11,429 nucleotides of DNA from an uncultured Aliiroseovarius sp. (lineage in GTDB: Bacteria; Pseudomonadota; Alphaproteobacteria; Rhodobacterales; Rhodobacteraceae), in NCBI GenBank assembly GCA_938023895.1, contig CALJDH010000312.1, forward strand, positions 1 through 11,429, written 5' to 3'. The position numbers and the translations under genes are program-made. This document shows, piece by piece, positions 1 through 5,939 of the stretch (position 1 is its first letter; the number at the start of each line of letters is the position of its first letter). The notes below the pieces were generated by a model, which worked only from the letters and a program-made list of their open reading frames with translations, was not told the DNA's origin and searched no databases.

Positions 1-23
1 GATGTATAGCCGATATTGTCCAT
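1..23 (-). CDS. flgF: Start of a flagellar gene, probably flgF (proximal rod protein), cut by the window edge
   Basis: Only the first seven complete codons are visible, reading MDNIGYT, followed by a partial Ser codon (TC). The start ATG lies one base after the fliQ stop (TGA-G-ATG). It is preceded by a strong AGGAGG ribosome binding site at 29-34, five bases from the ATG, so a real gene start is well supported. FlgF proteins commonly begin with MDN/MDH-x-x-Y-T, and from memory flgF follows fliQ in many Rhodobacterales clusters. That is why flgF is favoured over fliR, flhA or flhB, which follow fliQ in other alphaproteobacteria. FlgF would be a proximal rod subunit exported through the type III apparatus. 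The identity rests on very few residues and is inference. Confidence 0.55.
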
Positions 24-24
24 C

Positions 25-291
25 TCAGCCTCCTGCAATCAAGGGAACGACGCGCAGCTGGAAGAAGCTGACAAGTGTTTCGGTCATGAAGCCCATGCTG
101 CCCCAGAAGACGACAAGGATCGCTACCAGCTTGGGCACGAAGGTCAGGGTCATTTCTTGGATCGAGGTCAGTGCTTGGAACAGACCAACGATCAGACCGG
201 CGATCAGGGCGACCGACAGGATGGGCAGCGAAATCAGGACCGCATCCCACAGCCCCGCGCGCAGCGTGTCATAGAAGATTATCTCGTCCAT
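25..291 (-). CDS. fliQ: FliQ, flagellar type III export gate membrane protein
   Basis: This 88-residue protein has the usual FliQ length (about 85-90) and two hydrophobic helices. One covers about residues 16-40 (AVLISLPILSVALIAGLIVG) and the other about 52-73 (FVPKLVAILVVFWGSMGFM). The family-typical FQALTSIQEMTLTFVPKL loop lies between them. FliQ joins FliP and FliR in the export gate inside the MS ring of the inner membrane, through which rod, hook and filament subunits pass. The start ATG shares one base with the fliE stop (TGATG at 289-293), which indicates translational coupling. It lies in the flgB-flgC-fliE-fliQ-(flgF) operon. Nothing looks damaged. Confidence 0.95.
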   Translation of the reverse strand: MDEIIFYDTLRAGLWDAVLISLPILSVALIAGLIVGLFQALTSIQEMTLTFVPKLVAILVVFWGSMGFMTETLVSFFQLRVVPLIAGG

Positions 292-581
292 CAGACCGGC
301 ATCCTTAGGATTTCCTGATAGGCTTCGACCACCTTGTCGCGGACAGTCACGGCGGTCTCGACGGCCAGCTCGGTCTGGGCCAGTGCTTGCACCAACGCAT
401 GCGGATCGGCGTCACCAGACAGCGCAGCCATCGCTGTGCGTTCCCCGGTTTGCAGGGTCTGTGCGAAGTCCTGCGCGACACCGGCGAAATTGTTCACTTT
501 TTGTTCATTATTCGCCGTCGGCTGAGCCGCTTGACGCGAGGCCGCATATTGCTGCGAGGCGAGTGTTGCACGAATATCCAT
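291..581 (-). CDS. fliE: FliE, rod/MS-ring junction protein
   Basis: The 96-residue product has the FliE layout: a variable polar N-terminus (to about residue 28), then a helical region with DFAQTLQTGERTAMAALSGDADPHALVQALAQTELAVETAVTVRDKVVEAYQEILRMPV. The 'D-x-x-x-L-x-x-A-x-x-x-E-x-A-x-x-x-x-x-x-V-R-D-K-V-V-x-A-Y-x-E-I-x-R-M' ending is diagnostic. FliE is the first axial component exported and links the MS ring to the proximal rod (FlgB/FlgC). The chosen ATG has an AGGAGGA site about 7 bases upstream that overlaps the flgC stop codon. The fliE stop overlaps the fliQ start by one base. Gene order and length are normal for Rhodobacterales. Confidence 0.94.
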   Translation of the reverse strand: MDIRATLASQQYAASRQAAQPTANNEQKVNNFAGVAQDFAQTLQTGERTAMAALSGDADPHALVQALAQTELAVETAVTVRDKVVEAYQEILRMPV

Positions 582-592
582 AGTCTATCCTC

Positions 593-985
593 CTAGCGGC
601 GCAGCAGATCCAACAGCCCGCGCGACATCTGGCGCGACTGGTCGAACATTTTTAGGTTGGCTTCATAGCTCCGCTGTGCTTCACGGGCGTCCGCGATCTC
701 GATCACCAGATCGACGTTCGAGCCATGATAGTGACCGCTTTCATCGGCAAGCGGATGCGAGGGGTCATAGATGCTGGGCAGGGCAGTTTGGTCCAATTGG
801 ACACGTCCCGTTTCCACCAGTCCCGTGCGGCGCCCACCTTCAAGCGCGGCCTGGAAGCTGACCATTTTTCTGCGATAGCCGGGCGTGTCCACATTTGCGA
901 TATTCTCGGACACATGGCGCAGGCGGTTGGCCTGACTTTTCATGCCGGATGCGGCGGCGGCGACGGAATTGCGAAGATCACTCAT
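593..985 (-). CDS. flgC: FlgC, flagellar proximal rod protein
   Basis: This is a 130-residue rod protein of normal FlgC length. It has the N-terminal flagellar rod/hook motif at residues about 27-38 (VSENIANVDTPGYRRK), a central segment YDPSHPLADESGHYHGSNVDLVIEIADAREAQRSYEANLKMF, and the C-terminal helix typical of FlgC. The 'P-S-H-P-x-A-D-x-x-G-x-x-x-x-x-N-V' stretch is characteristic of the family. FlgC is exported through the type III apparatus and assembles with FlgB and FlgF into the proximal rod. The start lies 6 bases after the flgB stop. A GGAGG site overlaps the last codons of flgB, so the two are probably translated in concert. Confidence 0.95.
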   Translation of the reverse strand: MSDLRNSVAAAASGMKSQANRLRHVSENIANVDTPGYRRKMVSFQAALEGGRRTGLVETGRVQLDQTALPSIYDPSHPLADESGHYHGSNVDLVIEIADAREAQRSYEANLKMFDQSRQMSRGLLDLLRR

Positions 986-991
986 GGCCCG

Positions 992-1384
992 TTACCTCCG
1001 CCCCAGTGAGCTGCGTACAATGCCGAGCGTCGACTTGTAGACCGCCAGAGCCATGTCATGATCCCGTTTGGCTTCGGCGGCCATCATCATCTCGGTCTCG
1101 ATTGAGACCGAGTTCCCGTTGGGCGACGTCGCACCAGCGCGATAGACGACATTGGATTCTGTTGCGGGGGAGGTCGCCATATCTGTCCCGATATGGCCGC
1201 TGCGCGTGGCGCGCATTTGATCGGGTCGGTCGGGCTTATACGTCGCGGCAAACGAGGCAACGTCGCGGGCGCGATAGCCCGGCGTGTCCGCGTTCGCCAC
1301 GTTCTGCGCGATGACGGACTGCCGTGCCGCAGCATGGAGCGCAAGGTCGTTTGCCTTGGCAAATATGGTCAATTTTTCAAACAT
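992..1384 (-). CDS. flgB: FlgB, flagellar proximal rod protein
   Basis: Read from MFEKLTIFAKANDLALHAAARQ, this is a 130-residue FlgB. It carries the conserved SVIAQNVANADTPGYRARDVASF motif near residues 22-44 and the C-terminal helix MMMAAEAKRDHDMALAVYKSTLGIVRSSLGRR. The same frame stays open upstream to an ATG ending at 1477. The added 31 residues (MHRHSPKIFSETVYK...) do not look like FlgB and would run through the divergent promoter region and the fliI start. The ATG at 1384 also has a GGGAG-type site just upstream and gives the normal length. FlgB is the rod subunit nearest FliE. It is the first gene of the minus-strand operon flgB-flgC-fliE-fliQ-(flgF). Confidence 0.94.
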   Translation of the reverse strand: MFEKLTIFAKANDLALHAAARQSVIAQNVANADTPGYRARDVASFAATYKPDRPDQMRATRSGHIGTDMATSPATESNVVYRAGATSPNGNSVSIETEMMMAAEAKRDHDMALAVYKSTLGIVRSSLGRR

Positions 1385-1407
1385 CGGGGCTTCTCCCTCG
1401 ATTGGCT

Positions 1408-1440
1408 TCAACCAAGGCTTAACCCTGATTCCTTTATAAA
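1408..1440. promoter_or_regulatory. Candidate CtrA-type site and -10 element between divergent flgB and fliI
   Basis: The 87-base gap between flgB and fliI contains TCAA-N7-TTAA at 1408-1422, one mismatch from the CtrA consensus TTAA-N7-TTAA and followed by C. A TATAAA hexamer at 1435-1440 lies 12 bases after it. This spacing places the CtrA-like site over the -35 position of a fliI promoter, as in known CtrA-activated promoters of Caulobacter. CtrA is known to be needed for flagellar gene expression in several Rhodobacterales. The site could serve both genes, since it is nearly symmetrical in use. This is pattern matching by eye; no binding or transcription start is shown. Confidence 0.4.
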
Positions 1441-1471
1441 CAGTTTCAGAGAAAATTTTAGGAGAATGCCG

Positions 1472-1915
1472 ATGCATAATGTTGGGTTCGAGCAGGTGTC
1501 CGCCGCGATTACATCACTGCAGGTCGTTAATCATATCGGGCGCGTGACCCACATTTGGCAAGGTATGGTCGAGGTGTCAGGGCTTGCAGAAATCGCCGCT
1601 CAGGCAGATCTGGTGCAAATTCAACCGCGTACCGGTGCCCCCCGCATGGGCGAGGTCCTGGGGCTGTCGGGTGGGAATATTTCTGTCCTGCCAGATGGAG
1701 ATTGCGCGGGGCTTCAGATTGGAGACGAGGTTGTGTTGTTGGGCGGAACCAATATCGCGCCGGATGACAGTTGGATCGGGCGTGTTGTGGATCCGCTGGG
1801 GCAAAGTCTTGACGGTCAGCCTATCCTCCAGGGGACACAGACGCGTGCATTGAAGGGCGAAGTGCCAAACCCAACCGCGCGCCGCCCCTTGGGGGGCGGC
1901 TTGAGACCGGAATGA
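1472..1915 (+). CDS. fliI: FliI, N-terminal part of the flagellar export ATPase (split by a frameshift)
   Basis: The ORF encodes 147 residues matching the N-terminal beta-barrel and linker of FliI: VVNHIGRVTHIWQGMVEVSGL, QIQPRTGAPRMGEVLGLSGGNISVLPDGD, GDEVVLLGGTNIAPDDSWIGRVVDPLGQSLDG. It reaches KGEVPNPTARRPLG, then leaves frame after six G (1891-1896), reads GGLRPE and stops at TGA 1913-1915. Reading one base back from codon GGG 1892-1894 gives PLGGRLETGMTVFNTFLP, the expected continuation, so the tract looks one G short of an intact gene. ATG 1472 is preferred because GGAG (1461-1464) lies 7 bases upstream; ATG 1466 is also in frame but too close. The frame is open further upstream to 1193, but that stretch is antisense to flgB. 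Whether a full FliI is made is unknown. Confidence 0.88.
   Translation: MHNVGFEQVSAAITSLQVVNHIGRVTHIWQGMVEVSGLAEIAAQADLVQIQPRTGAPRMGEVLGLSGGNISVLPDGDCAGLQIGDEVVLLGGTNIAPDDSWIGRVVDPLGQSLDGQPILQGTQTRALKGEVPNPTARRPLGGGLRPE
1881..1900 (+). repeat. Perfect GC hairpin containing the G6 frameshift tract in fliI
   Basis: GCCGCCCC (1881-1888) and GGGGCGGC (1893-1900) form a perfect 8-bp inverted repeat with a TTGG loop. The run of six G (1891-1896) that breaks fliI spans the loop and 3' arm. The codons are TTG-GGG-GGC, which also read as the heptamer G-GGG-GGC. This fits the X-XXY-YYZ pattern of -1 slippage and leads exactly into the C-terminal fliI frame. The same structure is a classic place for sequencing compression or polymerase slippage. 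The repeat is seen directly; its effect is inference. Confidence 0.75.
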
Positions 1916-2802
1916 CTGTTTTCAACACCTTCCTTCCGATTGTTTCCGGACAGCGGATCGGGCTTTTTGCTGGCTCTGGGGTTGGGAAATCAACATTGCT
2001 TGCCAAGCTTGCTCGTGGCGTACATGCAGATGTGGTCGTGATCGCGCTTATCGGCGAGCGTGGGCGTGAGGTGCGTGAGTTTGTTGAACGTGTTTTGGGC
2101 GAGCACGGGATGAAGCGCGCCGTTGTTGTCGCCGCGACATCGGACCAATCACCGATGATGCGACGCCGGTGTGCGTGGATGGCCATGTCGGTCGCCGAGC
2201 ATTTTCGTGATTTGGGGCGGCAGGTGTTGTTTCTGGCTGACAGCATTACACGATTTGCCGAGGCGCATCGCGAGATTGCACTTGCCTCGGGCGAGAATGG
2301 AAATCTACGCGGGTATCCCCCATCCACAACGCAGCAAATTACTTCGCTTTGTGAACGTGCCGGTCCTGGCGTCTATCAAACCGGAGACATTACTGCCGTC
2401 TTCTCGGTCCTAGTGGCGGGATCAGATATGGACGAACCAGTGGCAGATATTCTGCGTGGGGTTCTAGATGGTCATGTCGTGTTGGACCGAAGAATTGCTG
2501 AACGCGGTCGGTTTCCAGCGATTGATGTGTTGCGATCGGTATCGCGTGCGCTCCCCGAAGCGGCCTCGGACGAGGAGAATGCATTTATCACGGAAGGGCG
2601 CCAGCTGTTGGGGTTATATGATCGATCGGAAATGATGATTCAAGCAGGGCTCTATTCTGCGGGATCAGATGCGATGCTGGATCACGCAGTTGAGGCTTGG
2701 CCGAAGATTGATCGGTTCATAGCCGCACCCGAGGTGGTGGACACGCGTACCAGTTTTGAACGGTTGGCGAATTGCGTGGCCAAGAATGAGGGCCAGAGTT
2801 AG
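1912..2802 (+). CDS. fliI: FliI, C-terminal ATPase domain of the flagellar export ATPase (split by a frameshift)
   Basis: This 296-residue ORF holds the complete catalytic and C-terminal part of FliI. It has the Walker A loop AGSGVGKST at residues 20-28, GERGREVREF with the conserved Glu at about 48-57, Walker B VLFLADSITRFAEAHREIAL from about 105, GYPPSTTQQITSLCERAG, and the C-terminal helical region. Together with the upstream ORF it totals about 443 residues, the normal FliI length. FliI powers delivery of export substrates and chaperones to the FlhA/FlhB gate. The ATG at 1912 overlaps the upstream TGA (ATGA), so reinitiation could make this half separately, but it would lack the N-terminal domain used for hexamer formation. 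The stop overlaps the convergent DUF1217 gene by 4 bp. No other damage is seen. Confidence 0.9.
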   Translation: MTVFNTFLPIVSGQRIGLFAGSGVGKSTLLAKLARGVHADVVVIALIGERGREVREFVERVLGEHGMKRAVVVAATSDQSPMMRRRCAWMAMSVAEHFRDLGRQVLFLADSITRFAEAHREIALASGENGNLRGYPPSTTQQITSLCERAGPGVYQTGDITAVFSVLVAGSDMDEPVADILRGVLDGHVVLDRRIAERGRFPAIDVLRSVSRALPEAASDEENAFITEGRQLLGLYDRSEMMIQAGLYSAGSDAMLDHAVEAWPKIDRFIAAPEVVDTRTSFERLANCVAKNEGQS

Positions 2803-3593
2803 ACGTTCTGCAGCAATGTTAGGGCGATCGAGTTCGAGCTGAGCGCTGTTGCACCCTGCGCGATCTGAGAACGTACCAGAAATAGGCGCGTAAGTTCTTC
2901 CAACTGCTCCGGATCCGAAAACTGATCAACAGTAGATGATCCGAAATAGCGTTCGGATTTTTCCTGAAAGACTTCAAGTTGCTTGTCGATATCGATGGTT
3001 CCGAACGAGGACGGAAGCCCCAACGCGGTTTCAAACACTTGGCGCAAAGGGGGGTTCCCCATAACCGAATACCACTTGCCGGCATCTGATGTGGATTTTC
3101 CAATGATATTGCTAAGGTCGCGTTCTAGACTCATTGCAAGACGCATGTCCTGATTTTGATTGCCAACCGCAACTTCGAACTGTCGTTCTTTGTACGCCGC
3201 GACAGTCTTTGTGCCGAAATCCGAAATCTGGGTGCGTGCGATGTTGTAGTCCCCAAACCCGAAGTCCTTGGCCATCTCGAAATAACGTTTGTCCGAAAGC
3301 TTGTTGGCCAATGCATCGGGACTTAGCGTCCCATCTTCCAACACTTTGCGAATAAAGTAGGTGTTGTTGATGTCATCGCTGAGACCGTATGCCCCAAGTG
3401 CAACTGACAGCAGTCGACGATCGCTCACCAGTTGTTCGGCTGTTGTGATATCCCCGATGTTCTCTTGGAAATACTGCGTTTCGCGTTGCAGGACCGCACC
3501 ATTTTCAAACGCGGTTTGCTGGGCGTCTTTCGTGCGTTGCAAAAAGGCCCAACCGGCCGCGCCGCTGAACGGTATGACCGGTTGAAAACTCAT
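2799..3593 (-). CDS. DUF1217 family flagellar-locus protein of unknown function
   Basis: The 264-residue protein resembles the DUF1217 family (Pfam PF06748), found in alphaproteobacterial flagellar loci. Recognisable stretches are FQPVIPFSGAAGWAFLQRT at the N-terminus, QLVSDRRLLSVALGAYGLSDDINNTYFIRKVLEDGT (about 53-90), LANKLSDKRYFEMAKDFGF and the C-terminal FLVRSQIAQGATALSSNSIALTLLQ. I see no signal peptide or membrane helix; it looks soluble and largely helical. The C-terminal helix ending in LTLLQN loosely recalls axial proteins such as flagellin. The start ATG overlaps the flbT stop (ATGA, 3590-3593), so it belongs to the fliC-flaF-flbT unit. A role in flagellin or filament biogenesis is inference from context; the molecular function is unknown. 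Its stop overlaps the fliI stop on the other strand. Confidence 0.85.
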   Translation of the reverse strand: MSFQPVIPFSGAAGWAFLQRTKDAQQTAFENGAVLQRETQYFQENIGDITTAEQLVSDRRLLSVALGAYGLSDDINNTYFIRKVLEDGTLSPDALANKLSDKRYFEMAKDFGFGDYNIARTQISDFGTKTVAAYKERQFEVAVGNQNQDMRLAMSLERDLSNIIGKSTSDAGKWYSVMGNPPLRQVFETALGLPSSFGTIDIDKQLEVFQEKSERYFGSSTVDQFSDPEQLEELTRLFLVRSQIAQGATALSSNSIALTLLQNV

Positions 3594-3994
3594 ACGAAGC
3601 GCGCCGACAGAAGGCGTTCTTCACGCGGCAGTAAGGACCTAAGCTGTTTTAGCGCCTGATAAAAGTGGTCGTCCAAGACCGCCCCAGTGGCAGTGCTTAG
3701 AATAGTTCGGCTGTCAGGGTCGGTTAGCACCTGACTCAGTTGCTCAATTCCACGTAGCAACTGGAGCTGTCCGTCGTCCTTTTTGGCGTCCCCAGACAAG
3801 ATTAGTTGCGCAATATAGCAGACGCGCCGCACAGGCGTGTTCACCTCTTCGGGGTGAATTGCGTCTTTCAGGCGCAGGATGTTTGCGTTCGGTGTTACGA
3901 CGGAAAGTCGTGATCTCCGATCGCCGTTCTCGATGACGGCACCATTGATCAAAACACGTTCTTTCGGGCTGAGTTTCAGGACCAAGCCACTCAT
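3590..3994 (-). CDS. flbT: FlbT, post-transcriptional regulator of flagellin
   Basis: Starting at MSGLVLKLSPKERVLINGAVIENGDRRSRL, the product has 134 residues, typical of FlbT. Family features include the N-terminal L-K-L-x-P-x-E-R-x-x-I-N-G-A-V-I-x-N-G-D stretch, the central PVRRVCYIAQLILSGD, and a helical C-terminus. In Caulobacter, FlbT binds the 5' leader of flagellin mRNA and represses flagellin synthesis until the hook is complete. In other alphaproteobacteria its effect can be positive. The frame is open far upstream (to 4579), but that region overlaps flaF and fliC in other frames. The ATG at 3994 overlaps the flaF stop as ATGA, which fixes the start. The stop likewise overlaps the next gene's start. 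Confidence 0.93.
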   Translation of the reverse strand: MSGLVLKLSPKERVLINGAVIENGDRRSRLSVVTPNANILRLKDAIHPEEVNTPVRRVCYIAQLILSGDAKKDDGQLQLLRGIEQLSQVLTDPDSRTILSTATGAVLDDHFYQALKQLRSLLPREERLLSARFV

Positions 3995-4371
3995 GCCGCT
4001 GCACCGGTTTGGCGCAGGCCACGCATGACCACGGTATTGATATCGACCAGAACAGATGGGTCGGCGCCGTCGCTGAGAATCTTGCGGGTATAGTCGGCTG
4101 TAAATTCGGCCAGATAGAAGATACGTGCGCGCAATTCTGACGGCAGGCCATTCATGTCTTCGGCGACGTCTGCGGCCAGCAAAGTCCAAAGTTTTCGGTT
4201 GTCGTGAAGGGCGTGGGCGAGATCCGCAAAACCTGATGTACTGTTTTTTGCGTGCTGGTCCATGCGATGTGTGATTTGCGCGAAAAGCTCGTACTCGGTG
4301 CCGCGGCTGGTTTGCAATGCCGCACGAGATGAGGGGGCATAGGCCGTTTTGGCCATACTGATTGCGTTCAC
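3991..4371 (-). CDS. flaF: FlaF, flagellin regulatory protein, GTG start
   Basis: The 126-residue product matches FlaF: AKTAYAPSSRAALQTSRGTEYELFAQITHRM at the N-terminus, then the conserved LAHALHDNRKLWTLLAADVAEDMNGLPSELRARIFYLAEFTADYTRKIL (about residues 50-100). FlaF works with FlbT on flagellin synthesis, acting as its counterpart (activator or secretion-linked chaperone) in Caulobacter and relatives. The start is taken as GTG at 4369-4371 because AGGA sits about 6 bases upstream. The next in-frame ATG (4356) has no ribosome binding site, although starting there would lose only five residues. The gene lies 71 bases behind fliC and overlaps flbT by 4 bp, so the pair is translationally coupled. 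Confidence 0.92.
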   Translation of the reverse strand: MNAISMAKTAYAPSSRAALQTSRGTEYELFAQITHRMDQHAKNSTSGFADLAHALHDNRKLWTLLAADVAEDMNGLPSELRARIFYLAEFTADYTRKILSDGADPSVLVDINTVVMRGLRQTGAAA

Positions 4372-4410
4372 GGTATTTCCTTCCGGTAACGAAATTTAAA
4401 AGGGCAAGGC

Positions 4411-4435
4411 GGAGGGCGCCATTTTGGCACCCTCC
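4411..4435 (-). terminator. Hairpin terminator or attenuator after fliC
   Basis: Read on the minus strand, GGAGGGTGCC, loop AAAAT, GGCGCCCTCC forms a 10-bp stem with one G-U pair, starting 8 bases after the fliC stop. The following tract is GCCTTGCCCTTTTAAATTT, so the T-run is displaced and short. This fits a leaky intrinsic terminator or an mRNA-stabilising 3' hairpin that gives much fliC mRNA and less flaF-flbT readthrough. The stem is seen directly; its activity is inference. Confidence 0.6.
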
Positions 4436-4442
4436 AGTTCCT

Positions 4443-5735
4443 TTAGCGGAATAGCGACAGGATGTTCTGTGGCGCCTGATTGGCGATCGACAGAGCCTGG
4501 GTGCCAAGCTGTTGCTGAACCTGAAGGGCTTGTAGCTTGGCTGAGGCGGCCTCCATGTCTGCGTCAACCAATGCACCAATTCCCGATTTTAACGAGTCAG
4601 ACAGCTTGCCGACGAAGTCCGACTGGATTTCAATCCGGCCTTCGACCGAACCGAAAGATGCCGAGGCGTCGATCGAAGTTTGGATCATATTCTCGATTGC
4701 GCCCAAGGCCGCGTCCGCACCAGACGAAGTCGATACATCAATAGTCCCAAGTCCGGACAGGCCACCCGAACCGCGGGTCGCTTCGAACGAGAAGGCAATA
4801 TCGGCGTTGGTCTCGTTGGTGATGACCAACTGGCCCGCGTTGGAATCGATGTCCATGGTCAGGGCGCCGCTATCCAGCCCGGCCGCTACCATGGCGTTCT
4901 TCATGCCGGCGACGACAGATTCAGCCGTGTCACCTTCTTTCACGACATAGTTGCCTTGAACCGTGCCCACTGTCAGCGACAGCTGGTCGCCGACAACCAA
5001 GCCGGTGTCCACAGCCGTATCAACGCCCGCTGCATTGGGAAGGACAGCTGCGGTAGCCGTAGCGCCCCCCGACGCATCCAAAAAGGCGAATGTATCCAGA
5101 GTGATTGAATCGTTTGTGCCGCCATCATTGGCATCAATCACACCAACTGTTCCAGCGTCAGTGCCAACTGATGCGGCTGCGGCAGCAAGGTCCGTGCCTG
5201 CAGTCAGCGAGAGGTTTTGCGCATCAACACCGATCGAACTTGTGACAACAGACCCATCGGCCTGACGGTCAAGAGAGGACAGTACGTCAATACCAACACT
5301 GCCATTCGAATTTGTGCCGGACTGGGAGCCGTCGACCAAGTTCAGGCCGTTGAACTGTGCCGCGCCCACCACCGAAGTGATCTGATCGCGCAGCGCGACA
5401 ATATCGGTCTGAATTTTGGCGCGATCGACATTGTCTTCCTGCGCGGCAACGATCTTGCCTTTGATTTCGGTCAGAAGATCAGTCACGGTTTCCGACGCCT
5501 GACGCGCCACTGCGACCGTGCTTTCGCCAAGCGACAGGCTTTCAGAAATGCCTTTAAAGCCCTTTACATCGGCTTCCATGACTTTCGAGATTGCCCAGAC
5601 CGCAGCATTGTCTTTGGCCGAGCCAACAGCTTTACCGGTCGAGATCTCGGCCTGGGTGCTGGCAAGGTTCGAGTTGATGGATTTCAGCGTTTGAAGCGCC
5701 ACCATTGCGCTGTTGTTGGTCAGAATGCTGGACAT
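4443..5735 (-). CDS. fliC: Flagellin, filament subunit
   Basis: The 430-residue protein has a flagellin N-domain (about residues 1-140: SSILTNNSAMVALQTLKSINSNLASTQAEISTGKAVGSAKDNAAVWAISK, ending in AQFNGLNLVDGS). A variable Asp/Ala/Gly/Thr-rich middle follows (about 140-345). The C-domain is about 345-430 and ends LQVQQQLGTQALSIANQAPQNILSLFR. It is exported unfolded and forms the filament. No cysteine is present, which is common for flagellins. The segment after residue 80 (ASETVTDLLTEIKGKIVAAQED) lacks the enterobacterial TLR5-type QRVRELAVQ sequence, as is general in alphaproteobacteria. ATG 5735 has AGGGGAA about 7 bases upstream. A 204-base gap separates it from flgN, so it probably has its own promoter, though I could not identify a clear sigma-54 or sigma-28 box. 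Confidence 0.96.
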   Translation of the reverse strand: MSSILTNNSAMVALQTLKSINSNLASTQAEISTGKAVGSAKDNAAVWAISKVMEADVKGFKGISESLSLGESTVAVARQASETVTDLLTEIKGKIVAAQEDNVDRAKIQTDIVALRDQITSVVGAAQFNGLNLVDGSQSGTNSNGSVGIDVLSSLDRQADGSVVTSSIGVDAQNLSLTAGTDLAAAAASVGTDAGTVGVIDANDGGTNDSITLDTFAFLDASGGATATAAVLPNAAGVDTAVDTGLVVGDQLSLTVGTVQGNYVVKEGDTAESVVAGMKNAMVAAGLDSGALTMDIDSNAGQLVITNETNADIAFSFEATRGSGGLSGLGTIDVSTSSGADAALGAIENMIQTSIDASASFGSVEGRIEIQSDFVGKLSDSLKSGIGALVDADMEAASAKLQALQVQQQLGTQALSIANQAPQNILSLFR

Positions 5736-5756
5736 TTTGTATTCCCCTTGATCTAC

Positions 5757-5795
5757 GGCGCTTTGCGCCTGTTTCCCTGCCCCGGCTCACCCGGG
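5757..5795 (-). promoter_or_regulatory. Structured fliC leader with two GC hairpins
   Basis: On the fliC-coding strand, CCCGG-GTGAG-CCGGG (5795 down to 5781) is followed by GGCGC-AAA-GCGCC (5769 down to 5757). The second hairpin ends about 7 bases before the fliC ribosome binding site. Both stems are perfect 5-bp GC stems. FlbT is known in Caulobacter to act on the flagellin mRNA leader, and flaF-flbT are the next genes, so a regulatory role is plausible. That role is inference. The rest of 5736-5939 shows no gene and no promoter I can name with confidence. Confidence 0.45.
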
Positions 5796-5939
5796 ACGTT
5801 TTTGCCTTCTGACATCTGCAAGCCAATTTGATTGCCTGCGCCACCCGTTTGGATGCAAAGCGAAACTGCCGCAGAAACTCTGAACGAATACTGAATCTTG
5901 CTGACTAGATTTCGTACAAGTTGAACTAAACTGCGCGGG

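Noticed and set aside
895..1314. 139-residue Arg/Ser-rich plus-strand ORF across flgC/flgB
   Set aside because: The composition is typical of an antisense shadow frame, and both flgB and flgC are secure on the other strand.
1193..1471. Upstream extension of the fliI N-terminal ORF
   Set aside because: It is antisense to flgB and does not resemble FliI. GGAG before ATG 1472 gives the expected start.
1385..1477. 31-residue N-terminal extension of flgB
   Set aside because: It would cross the divergent promoter region and the fliI start, and FlgB proteins begin near MFEKL. The internal ATG has a ribosome binding site.
3995..4579. In-frame upstream extension of flbT giving a 329-residue ORF
   Set aside because: The extension lies over flaF and the 3' end of fliC in another frame and does not resemble FlbT. 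The ATGA overlap with flaF and the normal 134-residue length fix the start at 3994.
5217..5831. 204-residue plus-strand ORF antisense to fliC
   Set aside because: It mirrors the conserved flagellin N-domain. Flagellin in the opposite frame explains the open reading frame.
5736..5939. Sigma-54 or sigma-28 promoter upstream of fliC
   Set aside because: Several GG/GC and TTGC-like words are present, but none had the GG-N10-GC spacing or a convincing GCCGAT-type -10, so no promoter was annotated.
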